In this document: positions 24,235-32,495 of the stretch, one piece after another | Numbering within the stretch: position 1 is the first letter of the stretch | How the letters are laid out: each line of letters starts with the position of its first letter | Assembly: GCF_002090075.1 (NCBI RefSeq) | Contig: NZ_BBRI01000002.1 | Location: forward strand, 1,302,001 to 1,366,000 | Source of the DNA: Demequina sp. NBRC 110052 | GTDB taxonomy: Bacteria > Actinomycetota > Actinomycetes > Actinomycetales > Demequinaceae | Reading direction: 5' to 3' | DNA: 64,000 bases | The notes under the pieces: model-generated | What the model saw: only the letters and a program-made list of their open reading frames with translations | Told to the model about the DNA's origin: nothing | Database searches by the model: none | Translations under genes and position numbers: made by a program

Positions 24235-25908
24235 ATGCACGAGCGCGCAGGCACAGTTGCCCTTCCCGAGGACCTCATCAATGTCGACGCCCTGCTGGGC
24301 GACTACTACGACAAGGCGCCCGACCCGACGGTCGCGTCGGAGAGGGTCGCCTTTGGCACGTCCGGCCACCGCGGCTCGGCCTTCGACACGGCGTTCAACG
24401 AGGCGCACATCGTCGCCACGACCACCGCGATCGTCGAGTACCGCACCGCGCAGGGCATCGACGGGCCGCTGTTCCTCGGCAAGGACACGCACGCGCTGTC
24501 CGGCCCCGCGTGGGAGACGGCGCTCGAGGTGCTCGCCGCGCACGAGGTCATCGTGATGATCGATGCGCAGGGCGGCTACACGCCGACGCCCGCGGTGAGC
24601 CATGCGATCCTCGTGGCCAACGGCGCACTCGCGGAGAGCGGGCTGCGCACCTCGGGCAAGGGCCTTGCCGACGGCATCGTCGTCACGCCCTCGCACAATC
24701 CCCCGCGCGACGGTGGCTTCAAGTACAACCCGCCCCACGGCGGCCCCGCGGACACCGACGCCACCAGCTGGATCGCGAACCGCGCCAACGAGATCCTCGG
24801 CACCGGGTGGAAGCAGGTGCCTCGCATCTCACTCACGCGTGCACTCGGGGCCGACACCACGCGTCGCTACGACTACATGGCCACGTACGTGCGAGACCTG
24901 CCCTCGGTGATCGACATCGCCGCCATCAAAGAGGCGGGCGTACGCATCGGCGCCGACCCGCTGGGCGGAGCCGCGGTCGAGTACTGGGGCGCGATCGGCG
25001 AGGAGCACGGCCTGAACCTCACCGTGGTCAACCCCACGGTGGACCCGCGCTGGTCCTTCATGACGCTCGACTGGGACGGCAAGATCCGCATGGACTGCTC
25101 GTCACCCTCGGCGATGGCGTCGCTGCGCGGCCTCATGTCAGGCGCAGACGCGCCCTACGACGTCGCGACCGGCAACGACGCCGACGCGGACCGCCATGGC
25201 ATCGTCACCCGCGACGGCGGCCTCATGAACCCCAACCACTTCCTCGCCACCGCCATCTCGTACCTGTACGGTGGCGCGCGCCCCGACTGGCCTGCCGGTA
25301 CGGCGATCGGCAAGACCCTCGTGTCGTCGAGCCTCATCGACCGCGTCGGCGCCGACCTCGGACGCAAGGTTCTCGAGGTACCCGTGGGCTTCAAGTGGTT
25401 CGTGCCCGGGCTGTTGAGCGGAGACGTCGCGTTCGGCGGCGAGGAGTCCGCAGGAGCGAGCTTCCTGCGTCGCGACGGACGCGTGTGGACCACCGACAAG
25501 GACGGCATCATCCTGTGCCTGCTCGCCTCGGAGATCACCGCCACCACCGGCAAGTCCCCCTCGGCACTGCACCGCGGACTCGTCGACAAGCTCGGCGAGT
25601 CCTGGTACGCGCGCGTCGACGCCGCGGCCAGCAAGGAGGAGAAGGCCCGGCTCGGCGCCCTGTCACCTGAGCAGGTGCCCGCCACCACGCTCGCCGGCCA
25701 GGACATCACCGCCAAGCTCACGTCAGCCCCGGGCAACGGCGCCAAGATCGGCGGCCTCAAGGTCACCACCAAGGACGCCTGGTTCGCGGCCCGCCCCTCC
25801 GGCACCGAGGACGTCTACAAGATCTATGCCGAGTCCTTTCGCTCCGAGTCCCACCTGGCCGAGGTGCAGGGCGCGGCACGTGAGGTCGTGGCGGAGGCCC
25901 TTAGCTAG
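24235..25908 (+). CDS. pgm: Phosphoglucomutase (alpha-D-glucose phosphate-specific)
   Basis: 557 residues. Interconverts glucose 1-phosphate and glucose 6-phosphate. The active-site phosphoserine loop is 'VVTPSHNPPRDGG', the metal loop is 'GNDADADRHG', the sugar loop 'GGEESAGASF' and the phosphate-binding loop 'FAARPSGTEDVYK'. All four are intact and length is normal. CACACT lies 6 nt before the ATG, matching the leaderless pattern. With glgP at 59 kb it supplies the glycogen route. Confidence 0.96.
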   Translation: MHERAGTVALPEDLINVDALLGDYYDKAPDPTVASERVAFGTSGHRGSAFDTAFNEAHIVATTTAIVEYRTAQGIDGPLFLGKDTHALSGPAWETALEVLAAHEVIVMIDAQGGYTPTPAVSHAILVANGALAESGLRTSGKGLADGIVVTPSHNPPRDGGFKYNPPHGGPADTDATSWIANRANEILGTGWKQVPRISLTRALGADTTRRYDYMATYVRDLPSVIDIAAIKEAGVRIGADPLGGAAVEYWGAIGEEHGLNLTVVNPTVDPRWSFMTLDWDGKIRMDCSSPSAMASLRGLMSGADAPYDVATGNDADADRHGIVTRDGGLMNPNHFLATAISYLYGGARPDWPAGTAIGKTLVSSSLIDRVGADLGRKVLEVPVGFKWFVPGLLSGDVAFGGEESAGASFLRRDGRVWTTDKDGIILCLLASEITATTGKSPSALHRGLVDKLGESWYARVDAAASKEEKARLGALSPEQVPATTLAGQDITAKLTSAPGNGAKIGGLKVTTKDAWFAARPSGTEDVYKIYAESFRSESHLAEVQGAAREVVAEALS

Positions 25909-25955
25909 CCCCACACGCACCACACGCACGACCGCCCGCACTCCCCACCCTGCCG

Positions 25956-26020
25956 AAGTGACGGTCCAGCAGGGACGACGCGGCGTGTCTCGTCTCACGT
26001 TGCAACGTGAGCCGTCACTT
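25956..26020. repeat. Nested palindromes in the pgm downstream gap
   Basis: CTCACGTTGCAACGTGAG (25994-26011) is a perfect 18-bp palindrome. Next to it CCGTCACTT (26012-26020) is the exact complement of AAGTGACGG at 25956-25964. The 180-bp gap lies between pgm and the first LppM-like gene. It could be a pgm terminator or a regulator site for the downstream operon, whose -10 is at 26077. Confidence 0.6.
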
Positions 26021-26088
26021 TGGCGCGGCAAGCGGGGCAAAGCGACGCGGAATCGGGAAGCTGTGCCAGCGCCACCTAGGCTTGGCGC

Positions 26089-26805
26089 ATGCTGCGTACC
26101 GCCCTCACAGCCCTGGCCGCGACCGCCGCCCTCGTGCCCGCGTCGGGAGCGTTCGCCGACACGGGCGGCGTGAGTCTGCCCGACTTCCCCGGCACGTGCA
26201 CCGCCGAGTCCATCGCGAGCGCCGACGTCGCGTGCGACACGGGCCTCGTGGAGGTCACCCTCGCCTCGGACGGTTCCGCATCGTGGATGCGCGAGACCGG
26301 CTACCCGCGCCAAGCGTTCGAGGACTACCTCACCGAGTACGCGCAGTGGACCGACGGACTGGACGCCTACCTCGAGACCGAGCTCGCGTCAGTCGAGCTC
26401 GACGGCGCTGCGGTGGACACGATCGTTACCGACGACGCGGTGCGTGTCCGCATCACCACCGAGCTCGCGGCGGGCGAGCAGGCGCTGGTCATGGGAATCG
26501 CACTCGCGGAGGACGGAGACCTGTACACCGCGATCGACCCCGAGCAGGCGTACGAGGTGGACGTCTTCACCATCACCGCGCCCGGCGAGATCGTCGAGAC
26601 CAACGGCTCCGTGCAGGGCATGACCGCCACGTGGACCGCCGACGAGATCGCCGCGCTCGACGAGATCTCGCTCCATGCCGAGGCCTCGGTGCCGCCCGCC
26701 GTGCCGGTGTGGGCCTGGTTCGGCCTGGGCGGCATCGGCGTGGTGCTGGGCGTCGCCATCTACTTCGGCTTCATGCGGCGCGCGCCGCAGCGCGACGAGG
26801 ACTGA
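26089..26805 (+). CDS. LppM/DUF3153-like secreted, membrane-anchored protein (1 of 3)
   Basis: 238 residues. A signal peptide (about 1-24, ending 'GAFA') is followed by an external domain with 'VEVTLASDGSASWMRETGYP' and 'FTITAPGEIVETNGSVQG', and a single C-terminal helix 'WAWFGLGGIGVVLGVAIYFG' before a basic anchor. The 'PG.I.E.NG' stretch is shared with the next two genes. It lacks a lipobox. The ATG is 6 nt after TAGGCT (26077-26082). Probably first gene of the LppM-like operon. Function unknown; the mycobacterial LppM is linked to phagosome effects. Confidence 0.72.
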   Translation: MLRTALTALAATAALVPASGAFADTGGVSLPDFPGTCTAESIASADVACDTGLVEVTLASDGSASWMRETGYPRQAFEDYLTEYAQWTDGLDAYLETELASVELDGAAVDTIVTDDAVRVRITTELAAGEQALVMGIALAEDGDLYTAIDPEQAYEVDVFTITAPGEIVETNGSVQGMTATWTADEIAALDEISLHAEASVPPAVPVWAWFGLGGIGVVLGVAIYFGFMRRAPQRDED

Positions 26806-26865
26806 ACTGGCCGATCCGTCCCCAGGCCCTCCCGCCACACGGCCCGCTGTGGAAGGGTGGTGCCC

Positions 26866-27714
26866 ATGAACACGACCCTCGCCCGCGCCTCCAAGGCGCT
26901 TGCCGTCTCCGCTGTCACCGCGCTCGCGCTCACCGGCTGCATCAAGGTCGACTTCGACCTGGCGCTGCAGTCCGACGACACCGTGGACGGCTCAATCACC
27001 TACGCGGTCGCCGAGGGCACCGGCGAGTTCATGTCGACCGAGGACGAGACGTACACCGACGAGGAGGCCGCCGAGGCGCTCTTCGGTGACCTCGCGGCCG
27101 AGGACTACGAGAACGGCGAGGTCAGCAGCTACGCCGAGGACGACTGGGTGGGCAAGACCGTGACCTTCGAGGGCGAGACGCTCGACGGCTTCGCGCTCGA
27201 CGAGGGCTCCGATGGCCTCACGATCGTGCGCGAGGGCGACGAGTTCGTCGTGTCGGGGCCGTACGACACGAGCGGCGAGCTGGGCGAGGCTCCCGCGGGC
27301 GCCGAGATGACGCTCTCGATCACGTTCCCCGGAGCCGTGAGCGAGTCCAACGGCGAGCTCAGCGAGGACGGTCGCACCGTCACGTGGAACCTCCTCGACG
27401 CCCCCGAGACCATCGACGCGCGCGGCAGCGCCGTCGCCGGCGGATCGATGCCGTGGCTCATCCCTGCGCTCATCGTCGCAGGCGTGCTCGTGCTCGGCGC
27501 CGTGGTTCTCGCGCTCGTCCTGATGCGCCGCAAGCCCGCCGCCGAGGCCGGCGCAGTGGAGACCGACGCCGCACCCTACGTCGCCGCGCCCGAGGCGGGC
27601 ACCGCCTTCGCTCCAGCCGACGTGGCGACCGAGGCGCCCGCCGACGCACCGGACACCACCGAGCCCGAGTCGCCGTCCGACGACGCCGCGCCCGAGGACA
27701 AGCCCCAGGCTTGA
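26866..27714 (+). CDS. LppM/DUF3153-like lipoprotein (2 of 3)
   Basis: 282 residues. The signal peptide ends in a lipobox 'ALTGC' with the cysteine at about residue 25, followed by 'IKVDFDLALQSDDTVDGSIT', the LppM-type start. 'MTLSITFPGAVSESNGELSE' is the shared core, and one membrane helix 'WLIPALIVAGVLVLGAVVLA' precedes an acidic 65-residue cytoplasmic tail. An unusual mix: lipid anchor at the N-terminus plus a membrane helix at the C-terminus. AGGGTGG lies upstream of the ATG. It follows the first LppM-like gene by 60 nt. Confidence 0.78.
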   Translation: MNTTLARASKALAVSAVTALALTGCIKVDFDLALQSDDTVDGSITYAVAEGTGEFMSTEDETYTDEEAAEALFGDLAAEDYENGEVSSYAEDDWVGKTVTFEGETLDGFALDEGSDGLTIVREGDEFVVSGPYDTSGELGEAPAGAEMTLSITFPGAVSESNGELSEDGRTVTWNLLDAPETIDARGSAVAGGSMPWLIPALIVAGVLVLGAVVLALVLMRRKPAAEAGAVETDAAPYVAAPEAGTAFAPADVATEAPADAPDTTEPESPSDDAAPEDKPQA

Positions 27715-27761
27715 ACCGGCGCGCCACTCGACGCGGTCGCGACGTGAGGCACCATGGACGC

Positions 27762-28661
27762 ATGACCCGCACCCTCGCGCGGCTCGGAGCAGCCGCCATC
27801 GTGACCCTCGCGCTCGCGGGATGCGTCCGTGTGGACACGGACACCCAGATCCACGCTGACGACACGTTCAGCCAGCACGCGGTGATCGCGTTCGCGCCTG
27901 ACCTCATGGGGCAGCTCGGCGACCTCGTCGGCGACGTCCCCGCAGGCACGCCGCTCGACGATCTCGACCCCGGCGATCTGTACTCGCAGCTGACAAGCGA
28001 CCCCGACGTGGCCGCCGCGCAGGAGCAGTACCCCGGTCAAATCGAGATCGAGCCATACGACGACGGCGAACTCGAGGGCATCGAGCTCACGCTCACCGAC
28101 CTGCCCCTCTCGCTCTACGAGGAGGGCGTTGCCGACGTCGCTGGCGGGCTGGGCGCGTCCGGAAGCATCGAGCACACCGACGGGTCCTTCATCCTCACCG
28201 TTCCCGCGGACCCATCCCGCGACGCCTCCGCAGCCGGCGCGACCGCCGGCAACCTCGCCCTCATCGAGGGCGCGGTCGACGTCTCCATCGCCTTCACCTT
28301 CCCCGGTCTCGTCACCGAGGCCACCGCCGGCGAGATCGAGGGCCGGACCGTCACCCTTGGACTTGCCGACCTGCTCGACGGCGACGAGATCCGCATCGTC
28401 GCAGGCGACAGCGCCGAGATCTACTGGCGCCCCATCCTCCTGTGGGGCGGCATTGCGCTCGCAGCCATCGTGGTCGTCGGCGGCGCGACGCTCCTGATCC
28501 TGCAAGACGTCCGCGCCCGACGCCGCAACGCCCTGCCGCCGCCCGACGCGTCGGGCACCTCCCGCGTCGGCATGCTCAGCGGCGAGGCGGACGCCAGCGA
28601 CGTCGCGTCTGAGGACGACCCCGCCGGAGCCCCCGAGAAGGGCACCGACGAGCGCGACTGA
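27762..28661 (+). CDS. LppM/DUF3153-like lipoprotein (3 of 3)
   Basis: 299 residues. Lipobox 'LALAGC' with Cys at about residue 21, then 'VRVDTDTQIHADDTFSQHAV' in the same order as its neighbour. 'VSIAFTFPGLVTEATAGEIE' is the shared core, and a helix 'ILLWGGIALAAIVVVGGATL' anchors it before a tail. CACCAT precedes the ATG by 6 nt. It is the third in a row of one family, suggesting tandem duplication and divergence. The next gene (MFS) follows after 26 nt. Confidence 0.78.
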   Translation: MTRTLARLGAAAIVTLALAGCVRVDTDTQIHADDTFSQHAVIAFAPDLMGQLGDLVGDVPAGTPLDDLDPGDLYSQLTSDPDVAAAQEQYPGQIEIEPYDDGELEGIELTLTDLPLSLYEEGVADVAGGLGASGSIEHTDGSFILTVPADPSRDASAAGATAGNLALIEGAVDVSIAFTFPGLVTEATAGEIEGRTVTLGLADLLDGDEIRIVAGDSAEIYWRPILLWGGIALAAIVVVGGATLLILQDVRARRRNALPPPDASGTSRVGMLSGEADASDVASEDDPAGAPEKGTDERD

Positions 28662-28687
28662 CGACCACATCGGCCGCATCTGAGACG

Positions 28688-29974
28688 ATGGCGGGCGTGT
28701 TCGCTCCCTACCGCCGCATCCTCGCTCACCCCGGCGCCAAGCAGTTCGCGCTCGCGGGCCTGCTGTCACGATTCCCGATCTCGATGTTCAACCTCGCTGT
28801 CATCCTTCTCATCGAGGGCACCTATGGCAGCTGGGAGATGTCGGGCCGCGTCGCCGCGATCGGCGTGATCGCGTGGGCCGCGCAGTCGGTGCCCACGGCT
28901 CGGCTCGTGGACCGTGTGGGGCAGCGGCGCGCGATGTGGCCCCTCACGGCGATCGTCGTGCTCGGCGCAGCGCTCACCCTCACCACCGCGCTGTCGCAGG
29001 GACCGGAGCCGCTGCTGTGGCTCGGAGTCGTGCTCGGCTCGTTCCAGGGACCGCTCGGTTCACTCACCCGCGCCCGGTGGTCGCACCTGCTCGCAGGCGA
29101 CGATGGCAGGGGCGACGACGACGTCCACACCGCGTTCTCGCTCGAAGGAGTGCTGGACGAGGTGCTGTTCGTGCTCGGTCCCACCGTGGTGACAATCCTC
29201 GCCACGACCGTCCACCCGGCGGCGAGCCTGATCCTGGCAATCGGTGGCCTCCTGGTCGGCATGACGCTGCTGCTCGCTCAGACCGAGACGGAGCCGCCCG
29301 CGCGCGGTGCCGACGGCGGTGCCGGCCTGGGGCTGCGCGTGCCTGCGGCAGTGATCGCGGTCGGGGTGCTCACGGCGGGAGTCGGAGCGACCTTCGGTTC
29401 GCTCGACATCACCACGGTGGCGTTCGCGGACGAGTCGGGGTACCCCGCGCTCGGAGGGCTCATCATCGGCGTCATCTCGGGCGGCTCGTTCGTGGGAGGA
29501 CTGCTGTACGGGGCGCGCCGGTGGCGCACCGCCCTGTGGATCCGCGTGGTCGCCATCGGCGTGCTGTTCGCCGCGGGGTTCGCGATCATCGCGCAGATGC
29601 CCACTCTCGCGCTGTACACCGCGGTGGGCTTCGTCGCCGGCGGCACGATCGCACCGATGCTCGCCTCGGCGGACACCGTCGTGCAGCGCGTCGTGTCCCA
29701 GGCGCAGCTGACGGAGGGCATGGCCTGGGTCCGCATCGGCATGGGCGCGGGGGTCGCGTTCGGAGCGTGGGCTGCGGGCCGCGGCATCGATGCTGCGGGC
29801 CATTCCGCAGGCCAGGAGGTGACGGCATGGGCGGCGATCGCGGTGGCGACTCTCGCGCTCGCTACCGCATGGTGGGTGCGGCGCGACACTCTTGCCGCCC
29901 GGCCCCGTGGCGGCGAGCAGGAGCTGCCGCCCGAGGCACACGTGGACGGGCCTCCCCTGCCGCCCGCGCTCTGA
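28688..29974 (+). CDS. MFS transporter, paralogue of the 44.7-kb gene
   Basis: 428 residues and 12 membrane segments. It shares 'RARWSH', 'AFSLEGVLDEVLFVLGP' and the 'YRRILAHPGA' N-terminus with the MFS at 44667 ('YREILALPGA', 'AFSLESSLEEVLFISGP'), so the two are a recognisable subfamily. Substrate unknown. It lies 26 nt after the third LppM-like gene and is likely in the same operon. The start has only a weak GAGACG upstream. Confidence 0.86.
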   Translation: MAGVFAPYRRILAHPGAKQFALAGLLSRFPISMFNLAVILLIEGTYGSWEMSGRVAAIGVIAWAAQSVPTARLVDRVGQRRAMWPLTAIVVLGAALTLTTALSQGPEPLLWLGVVLGSFQGPLGSLTRARWSHLLAGDDGRGDDDVHTAFSLEGVLDEVLFVLGPTVVTILATTVHPAASLILAIGGLLVGMTLLLAQTETEPPARGADGGAGLGLRVPAAVIAVGVLTAGVGATFGSLDITTVAFADESGYPALGGLIIGVISGGSFVGGLLYGARRWRTALWIRVVAIGVLFAAGFAIIAQMPTLALYTAVGFVAGGTIAPMLASADTVVQRVVSQAQLTEGMAWVRIGMGAGVAFGAWAAGRGIDAAGHSAGQEVTAWAAIAVATLALATAWWVRRDTLAARPRGGEQELPPEAHVDGPPLPPAL

Positions 29975-29982
29975 GCCAGGGG

Positions 29983-30185
29983 CTGCGATTCTCCCCAGAA
30001 TCCGGGGACCAAGGTCCCGCGACGAGCCCAGATCGCAGTCGTAGTGTCTATGACAACAGACGTGAGGGAGCCTGAGGCTCCTGACATAGAACGTGGTCCG
30101 GACGGTCATCCGGGGACTTGACCGTCCGGACCGCACCCTTTCTGGCGCCGAGACCTCTCTCCCTCCCCTGAGGTCCGGCGCCAGA
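29983..30185 (+). ncRNA. Candidate structured RNA in the 331-bp gap
   Basis: The gap from 29975 to 30305 has no protein signal but a run of helices. CTGCGAT (29983-29989) pairs with ATCGCAG (30032-30038) and encloses GGGACC/GGTCCC (30005-30018). TCTATG (30047-30052) pairs with CATAGA (30085-30090) around GGAGCC/GGCTCC. A 13-bp perfect stem GGTCCGGACGGTC/GACCGTCCGGACC spans 30095-30132. TCTGGCGCC/GGCGCCAGA (30141-30185) carries an inner GACCTC/GAGGTC stem with a C-rich loop, TCTCCCTCCCCT. A C-rich loop recalls actinobacterial 6C RNA, but only one such loop is seen. Strand is inferred from flanking gene direction. It may instead be tandem terminators after the MFS gene. Confidence 0.5.
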
Positions 30186-30305
30186 GGTGTGTCCGGGGTC
30201 ATGACAGCGTCGTCGCCCGGATACGGCCCCACCCAGCGTCCGGCCGACAACCCCTCAGCTATGGGCCCGGCGCGGACTCCATCTCGGGGGCGCTAGCGTG
30301 TGCTC

Positions 30306-31172
30306 GTGAACCGGATCGCCCTTGCCACCACCCGTGACCTCGTTGAGCTCGATGCGGATGACGAGGCCCTGCTCGCAGCGCTCCCGGAGGCGAGCCTGGC
30401 GGCCTGGGAGGACGACGGCGACTGGGCGGCATATGACTTGGTGGTGCTGCGCTCGCCGTGGAACTACATCGACCGTCTCGACGACTTCCTCGCGTGGGCT
30501 GAGCGCGTGTCGCGCGTGACGCGCCTCGCGAACCCGCTCGAGGTGGTCCGGTGGAACACGGACAAGCGCTATCTGGGACAGCTCGCCGCGGCGGGCGTCC
30601 CCGTGGTGCCGTCCGTCTTCGTGGCGCCGGGCGAGCAGGTGCCCGACGCGGCGGTCACCGGGCACGTGGTCGTCAAGCCGACGGTGGGGAACGGCTCCAA
30701 CGGCGCGCTGCTCGTGCGCGACTCGCCTGAGGCCGCGCTCGCGCACGTCGAGGAGCTGCACGCGCTCGGCCGGAGCGCGCTGGTCCAGCCGTACCTGGAG
30801 CAGGTCGACACGCATGGCGAGCGTGCGCTCGTGTTCCTGGGCGGCGAGTTGTCGCATGCGGCGACGAAGGGCGCGATCCTGTCGCGCGCCGTCACCCGCT
30901 CCACCGGCGTGTATGCGGATGAGCAGATCACGGCGGCCACCGCGTCGGATGCCGAGCGCGAGGTCGCCGAGCAAGTGCTGCGCGCGGCAGCCGAGATCCT
31001 GCCCGCGGCGAGGGACCTGCTGTATGCGCGCGTCGACCTGCTCCCCACCGCGGAGGGCCCTGTGCTTCTCGAGCTGGAGCTGACGGAGCCCAGCCTGTTC
31101 CTCACGTACGCGGACGGGGCGCCCGAACGCACGGCCGCTGCCATCCGCGCCCTCGCCGCTGCACCCGCGTAG
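30306..31172 (+). CDS. ATP-grasp domain protein
   Basis: 288 residues from a GTG. ATP-grasp order is seen: 'VVVKPTVGNGSNGALLV' (Lys and glycine loop, about residues 118-135), 'ALVQPYLEQVDTHGERALVF' (adenine-contact and following strand) and 'YARVDLLPTAEGPVLLELEL' (metal-binding acidic residues). Closest in layout to glutathione-synthetase-like ligases such as the cycloserine-type ATP-grasp enzymes; substrate unknown. TAGCGT (30294-30299) lies 6 nt before this GTG, so it is chosen over a GTG at 30300. It stands alone between a structured gap and the terC riboswitch. Confidence 0.82.
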   Translation: MNRIALATTRDLVELDADDEALLAALPEASLAAWEDDGDWAAYDLVVLRSPWNYIDRLDDFLAWAERVSRVTRLANPLEVVRWNTDKRYLGQLAAAGVPVVPSVFVAPGEQVPDAAVTGHVVVKPTVGNGSNGALLVRDSPEAALAHVEELHALGRSALVQPYLEQVDTHGERALVFLGGELSHAATKGAILSRAVTRSTGVYADEQITAATASDAEREVAEQVLRAAAEILPAARDLLYARVDLLPTAEGPVLLELELTEPSLFLTYADGAPERTAAAIRALAAAPA

Positions 31173-31206
31173 ACGGACCGATCCACGAGCACGTACCCTC
31201 TTCCCA

Positions 31207-31320
31207 CGAGGGGAGTACTTCCCAAGTTCCGTCCCGGTCAGTACGAGGCTCCGATGAGCCTCCCGGGCGGGCGCCGCTGCTGCGGTGAAGGAGACCTCAG
31301 GAGCGCTTCATCCTGAGGAG
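31207..31320 (+). promoter_or_regulatory. yybP-ykoY (manganese) riboswitch controlling terC
   Basis: The leader has the family landmarks: GGGGAGTA at 31210-31217, GTCAGTACG at about 31237-31245, and GGAGACCTC at 31290-31298. P1 forms between GAGG (31208-31211) and CCTC (31295-31298); CCCGG (31233-31237) pairs with CCGGG (31263-31267); GAGGCT (31245-31250) pairs with AGCCTC (31257-31262). CCTCAGGA (31295-31302) can alternatively pair with TCCTGAGG (31311-31318), hiding the terC Shine-Dalgarno GAGGAG (31315-31320). The two pairings exclude each other, so Mn2+ binding would free the ribosome site. The family is known to sense Mn2+ and often precedes TerC-type genes. Confidence 0.78.
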
Positions 31321-31324
31321 ACCC

Positions 31325-32401
31325 ATGTCCCCGTTCCTTCCTGCCGCCGGCGACGAACTGACGACCGACATCGCCACGATCGCGACGCCCAGCCTGTGGT
31401 TCATCACCATCGCGGCGGTCATCGCGCTGCTGATCTTCGACTTCATCGTCACGCGCAAGCCTCACGAGGTCTCCTTCAAGGAGGCCGTGGGCTGGAGCGT
31501 GTTCTACATCGCGCTGCCGCTGCTGTTCGGCGTGTGGGTGTGGCTCGAGCACGGCGGCGACACGGCGTCTCGCTACTACACGGGCTACATCGTGGAGAAG
31601 AGCCTGTCGGTCGACAACCTGTTCGTCTTCATCCTCATCCTGGCGGCGTTCGCGGTGCCGCGTGCGCTGCAGCAGCGCGTCCTGCTCGTAGGGGTCGCGG
31701 GCGCGATCGTGCTGCGTGGCATCTTCATCGCGGTCGGCGCGGGCCTGATCGCCACGTTCGACTGGACGTTCCTGCTGTTCGGCGCGGTCCTGCTGGTCAC
31801 GGCCATCAAGGTGTTCCGTGATGCGCGCGCGGAGGAGGACGAGCACATCGAGCCAGGCGATCTGATGATCGTGCGCGTCATGCGCCGCGTGTGGCCTGTC
31901 ACGCAGAGCTACCACGGCACCAGAGTCACGGTAAAGGAGGGTGCGCGCCGCGCGCTCACCCCACTGGCGCTGGTGATGGCGGCGATCATCGCGACCGACC
32001 TCGTGTTCGCCGTCGACTCGGTGCCGGCGGTGTTCGGCATCACGTCGGACCCCTATCTGGTGTTCGCCACGAACGCTTTCGCGCTGCTGGGTCTGCGCGC
32101 GCTGTACTTCGTGCTCGAGAACGCGCTGTCGAAGCTGGTGTTCCTCGGATACGGGCTGTCGCTCATCCTCGCGTTCATCGGCGTGAAGCTGGTACTGCAC
32201 TGGGCACATGGCACGTGGGCCGGTGTGCCGACGATCCCCACCAACGTCTCGCTCGTGTTCATCGTGGCGGTCCTTGCCGTCACTACCGTCGTGTCGCTGC
32301 GGCATGTGCGCAAGCACGGTGAGGATCCCGCACTCGAGGCCGCGGCCGACGCGGTGGCGGAGTCGCCGCATTCGCCCGACGCGGGGCCCGGGGAGCGCTG
32401 A
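31325..32401 (+). CDS. TerC/Alx family membrane protein (probable Mn2+ exporter)
   Basis: 358 residues with about nine membrane helices. 'SLSVDNLFVFILILAAF' is the TerC signature with the acidic SVDN motif, repeated in 'LVFAVDSVPAVFGITSDP', and both aspartates lie in the membrane as in metal transporters of this group. 'GLRALYFVLENALSKLVFL' is also typical. GAGGAG lies 4 nt before the ATG, inside the riboswitch's switching hairpin. Mn2+ export, and a possible part in loading metals to exported enzymes, is inferred from Alx/MntP-class knowledge. Confidence 0.9.
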   Translation: MSPFLPAAGDELTTDIATIATPSLWFITIAAVIALLIFDFIVTRKPHEVSFKEAVGWSVFYIALPLLFGVWVWLEHGGDTASRYYTGYIVEKSLSVDNLFVFILILAAFAVPRALQQRVLLVGVAGAIVLRGIFIAVGAGLIATFDWTFLLFGAVLLVTAIKVFRDARAEEDEHIEPGDLMIVRVMRRVWPVTQSYHGTRVTVKEGARRALTPLALVMAAIIATDLVFAVDSVPAVFGITSDPYLVFATNAFALLGLRALYFVLENALSKLVFLGYGLSLILAFIGVKLVLHWAHGTWAGVPTIPTNVSLVFIVAVLAVTTVVSLRHVRKHGEDPALEAAADAVAESPHSPDAGPGER

Positions 32402-32495
32402 GAGACCTGCCTCACAGGGGCTTGGGTGGCGTCGCCGCTCGGCGCTAGAGTCGAGGCCGGTAGGGCGCGCGCGTGCGCCCGCGAAGGGGGCAGCC

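Noticed and set aside
30095-30185. Firm identification as 6C RNA
   Set aside because: 6C RNAs have two C-rich loops; only one is present, so the name is not used.
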